A stretch of 64,000 nt of DNA from Styela clava (Eukaryota > Chordata > Ascidiacea > Stolidobranchia > Styelidae): contig NC_135258.1 in the NCBI RefSeq assembly GCF_964204865.1, positions 14,499,001-14,563,000 on the forward strand, written 5' to 3'. The translations under genes and the position numbers were made by a program. Under the pieces are notes generated by a model that saw nothing but the letters and a program-made list of their open reading frames with translations, was not told the origin of the DNA and made no database searches. Shown piece after piece: positions 61,510 through 64,000 of the stretch. Every line of letters starts with the position of its first letter. Positions within the stretch are counted from its first letter, which is position 1.

Positions 61510-62409
61510 CCTATATCAGTATTTAGTCCATATTGATTCACAGGTTTATTTCAAAATGACCTATTTCATTTGATATTATTGTCAGCTTAAAATACTGCAA
61601 CATGTTACTGTGTTAGGCACTTAGCATGAAAACTAACACAGTTCCACTGGCTGACTCCTGAGTCCCTGACTGTTCAACCTTTGATGTTTGACATATACAT
61701 ATGCACCTACCAGCCTACAGACAGACAGGTGTAGACTATCCTGCTATCTGAAGTTCCCACTTATTTTCTAAGACACTCAACGATAGCAACAAGATACAGA
61801 GGATATTAAACTATTACATTACGATTAGGGCATGGTAAGACTACAACTCGACTTTCGTAAGATTGCACAGGTACCGGGTACGGTACCATATCTGCCCACC
61901 TACCTAGCCTATGACTGCAATATGTAACTATGATATTTTCGAATTCATAAGTTCACGGACTTTCTCCTCCACTACATCATCTCTTAATATTTGAAATTTT
62001 ATGATATCCCGCCTAGTTGTTAACTATATCAGTATATAGCCTATTTGCTAATCGGCCTATGCCCTATAGCATCTTCTATTTGCCTAAACGTTAATCATGC
62101 AAAATCAGAAAACTGTTGCACCATCGTCCATGCGTTCACACGAGTTCGTTTGTCAGAGCGGGGTTGCTTGATCCCTAGGCCATATTTAACACCCATAACA
62201 AGTATATAAGTATAAGTTTATTTCGACTCCATAATCAGCATAACTGGCAATGAAATGATTGATAAAAACAAATAAATAAAAACGGATTATGAAATCAAGG
62301 GAGCAAACAAAACCTGCCCATGCCAAAACGGCTATCGTCATATCCCCATGTGCGGAGTGAATAAATATGCATATTTGTTGCATGCATAGTAGGCTATACC
62401 CAGAGCCAG
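61510..62409. other. Intergenic, no gene seen
   Basis: Nothing recognised; short chance ORFs only. Confidence 0.35.
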
Positions 62410-62703
62410 ACGGCTTATCCATATGGCGAACCACGGCCTCTCGTCCGGTTACCATTCCAAGTCGGGTATGGGATTAGTTTTTACTGTATTGTTTGTTTTC
62501 GGAAGCATGGACTTGGTGGTGGAGGAAGTCGTAACCGACCAGCGGTTACGTGAACCACCCAACGACGGCGAAGAGTCCAGCAATCCTCTCGCACATAACC
62601 ATCCCTTCATGGGATTCGAACCTGCGAACCCACGCAGAGTAATTGGAGGTGCGGTGGCGAGCGTATTCCTAACGCTTAGCCCGTTGAGCCACACCGCCGC
62701 GCG
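62410..62703 (-). repeat. tRNA-derived SINE, 3'-truncated second copy
   Basis: Inverted copy of the 31041 SINE, about 97% identical by eye, with intact A box and B box. It breaks off at the equivalent of ataagccgtc and lacks the last ~55 bases, including the tcctatcc tail. Confidence 0.88.
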
Positions 62704-63468
62704 GTAAAGCCAACTTCATTGTTTAAAAATATTTGTATTTCGTGGCCTTAGAATCGGGTTATCATGCCTAAATGAATATGCATTGTGGGCGGGAGATAAT
62801 AAACATATTCGTGTTCGATATCTGGAGCGAACAAGGCTGTAGTCAAGCCGTAAATATATACTACTACGGTCAAGCAGTCAATGATACCCAGGTAACCATT
62901 GTATTTGGTAATGATTGAATAGGCTATCTAGACATGCTAGTATTATAGATACAAAATTTATACAATATTCAAGAAACCTAATCGGAAAAGTTACACGAAT
63001 TGATTGAACATAAGTAATGAATAAACAGCGCCTTTTTGCGAAATATTATTTTTGACCCCCATGTGCTACCCGCTAATAGTACCGATAACAGTCGTCAATT
63101 GTTGGTCATCTTGTTGAACACGTATTTTTTGCTCTTTTCGTCGTTCTACGAATTTGATTTGGAGTGGACAATGACTTGGAACAACGTGTTATTGGTGTGA
63201 GGATAATAGCACCATGTTATCATGAGGTTATTCACGTAACCGCTTGAAGGCACCAGTGCCATCGTAAGCTTATCGCATACCCTCTCGAATGATCATTTTC
63301 TTATTGAAGACATTAGGATGAAGACGTTTGAATAATTATTAGACACGAGGTGTATATATGGATCATTTTGTTTTTAATGCCGGAGCATCGATTTCCTCGT
63401 TTATTCTGTAACAATCAGCAAAAAGTAAACGATGACGTAACTATGGCAATTTTTGCAGCCGCTTAGAC
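62704..63468. other. Intergenic, no gene seen
   Basis: No exon or paired repeat recognised. Confidence 0.35.
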
Positions 63469-63648
63469 CAGGGGTGTGCAAAGTGCGGCCCGCGGGCCAA
63501 ATGCGGCCCTCAAAGGGAAATTTTGCGGCCCGCGGAGAAGTGCTAATTTTGAATGGCGTCCAGCCAGCGAAATGAGTTTTTAATTTATTTTAATCTGGTT
63601 CCCTTTGCGTGGCAAAGCTTATATCCGAGTCCAATTTATTATCTATGC
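63469..63648. mobile_element. hAT left terminus (CAGGGGTGTGCAAAGTGCGG type)
   Basis: Starts CAGGGGTGTGCAAAGTGCGG, then repeated cggcccgcgg blocks; gcccgcggag is shared with the element at 9502. No right end was found before the next hAT terminus at 63649, which may be nested in it. Confidence 0.6.
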
Positions 63649-64000
63649 CAGGGGTCACCAAACTTTTTTGACCGCGGGCCGGGTATGACTCAAACTGTGT
63701 TGAAACGGGTCACGTCTGCTAAGTACCGTTATGCAGTGTTAGAAAACCGCTCATAAAAACGACTACGGACTGCTTGCTGTAGCTTAGAATTCCATGAAAT
63801 TTTGACATAATTTAGATAAAATAAACAACTATTATCTGGTATTCGATTTTTTTCATTAGCGCATAAATTTCCCAACATTCGACGCTTTTAAAAATTACGC
63901 TCCAGTTATACGTAGTGCAAATTAATGATATTGTCTATGGACAAAAATAAAACTTATATGTACGTGTATATTTCTTTCCTAATTTGATACTTACCAATTT
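63649..64000. mobile_element. Second hAT left terminus, runs toward the window edge
   Basis: Starts CAGGGGTCACCAAACTTTTT, followed by gaccgcgggccgggt, the usual hAT terminal style. The right end and target duplication are not in the window. The extent is therefore open. Confidence 0.5.

Overview
This is an AT-rich window from an animal nuclear genome. It carries spliced genes with GT-AG introns, AATAAA-type poly(A) signals, and many non-autonomous DNA transposons plus a tRNA-derived SINE. The proteins are clear orthologues of animal genes, including the ciliary factor DNAAF1. A tunicate or other invertebrate deuterostome fits best, but that is inference: no species-diagnostic locus is visible. 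There are no bacterial operons, CRISPR arrays, rRNA genes or functional tRNA genes.

Layout. 1-8,000 (+): the last two exons of the kinetochore gene CENPT (92-616), an intronless METTL1 tRNA methyltransferase (2669-3403), and a six-exon BCAP31 (4229-7422). 8,000-17,600: a block of hAT-type elements, including one hAT nested in another, each with a perfect 8-bp target duplication. A six-exon UBTD1/2 gene follows on the minus strand (13783-17558), with a related hAT in an intron. 17,600-31,000: small tandem repeats, an unnamed minus-strand ORF (20851-21324), and a single-exon ATRX of 2078 aa (24248-30484, minus). 31,000-38,000: a SINE, a dead ZBED5/SCAND3-like hAT and tandem repeats. 38,322-40,388: an intronless DNAAF1 (minus). 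42,475-48,171: a 5.7-kb hAT whose transposase is broken by a 2.96-kb element with ~220-bp terminal inverted repeats. 49,172-57,470: a three-exon SLC7A6OS/Iwr1 gene (minus) whose 5.7-kb intron holds a piggyBac-like MITE. 58,383-61,510: an intronless HSD17B3/12-type dehydrogenase, a MITE with a 112-bp-arm hairpin, and a degraded copy of the dehydrogenase. 62,400-64,000: a second SINE copy and two hAT termini running toward the edge.

The genes are mostly unrelated housekeeping genes: kinetochore, tRNA m7G, ER cargo sorting, chromatin remodelling, dynein-arm assembly, RNA polymerase II import and lipid metabolism. I see no pathway cluster. CENPT and ATRX are both chromatin factors but lie far apart with other genes between, so I infer no functional link. 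The most unusual points are the one-exon ATRX with a SAP-like insert between its helicase lobes, a downstream ORF sharing three collinear short motifs with the ATRX N-terminal linker (including an HP1-type PxVxL), and the nested or foldback transposons.
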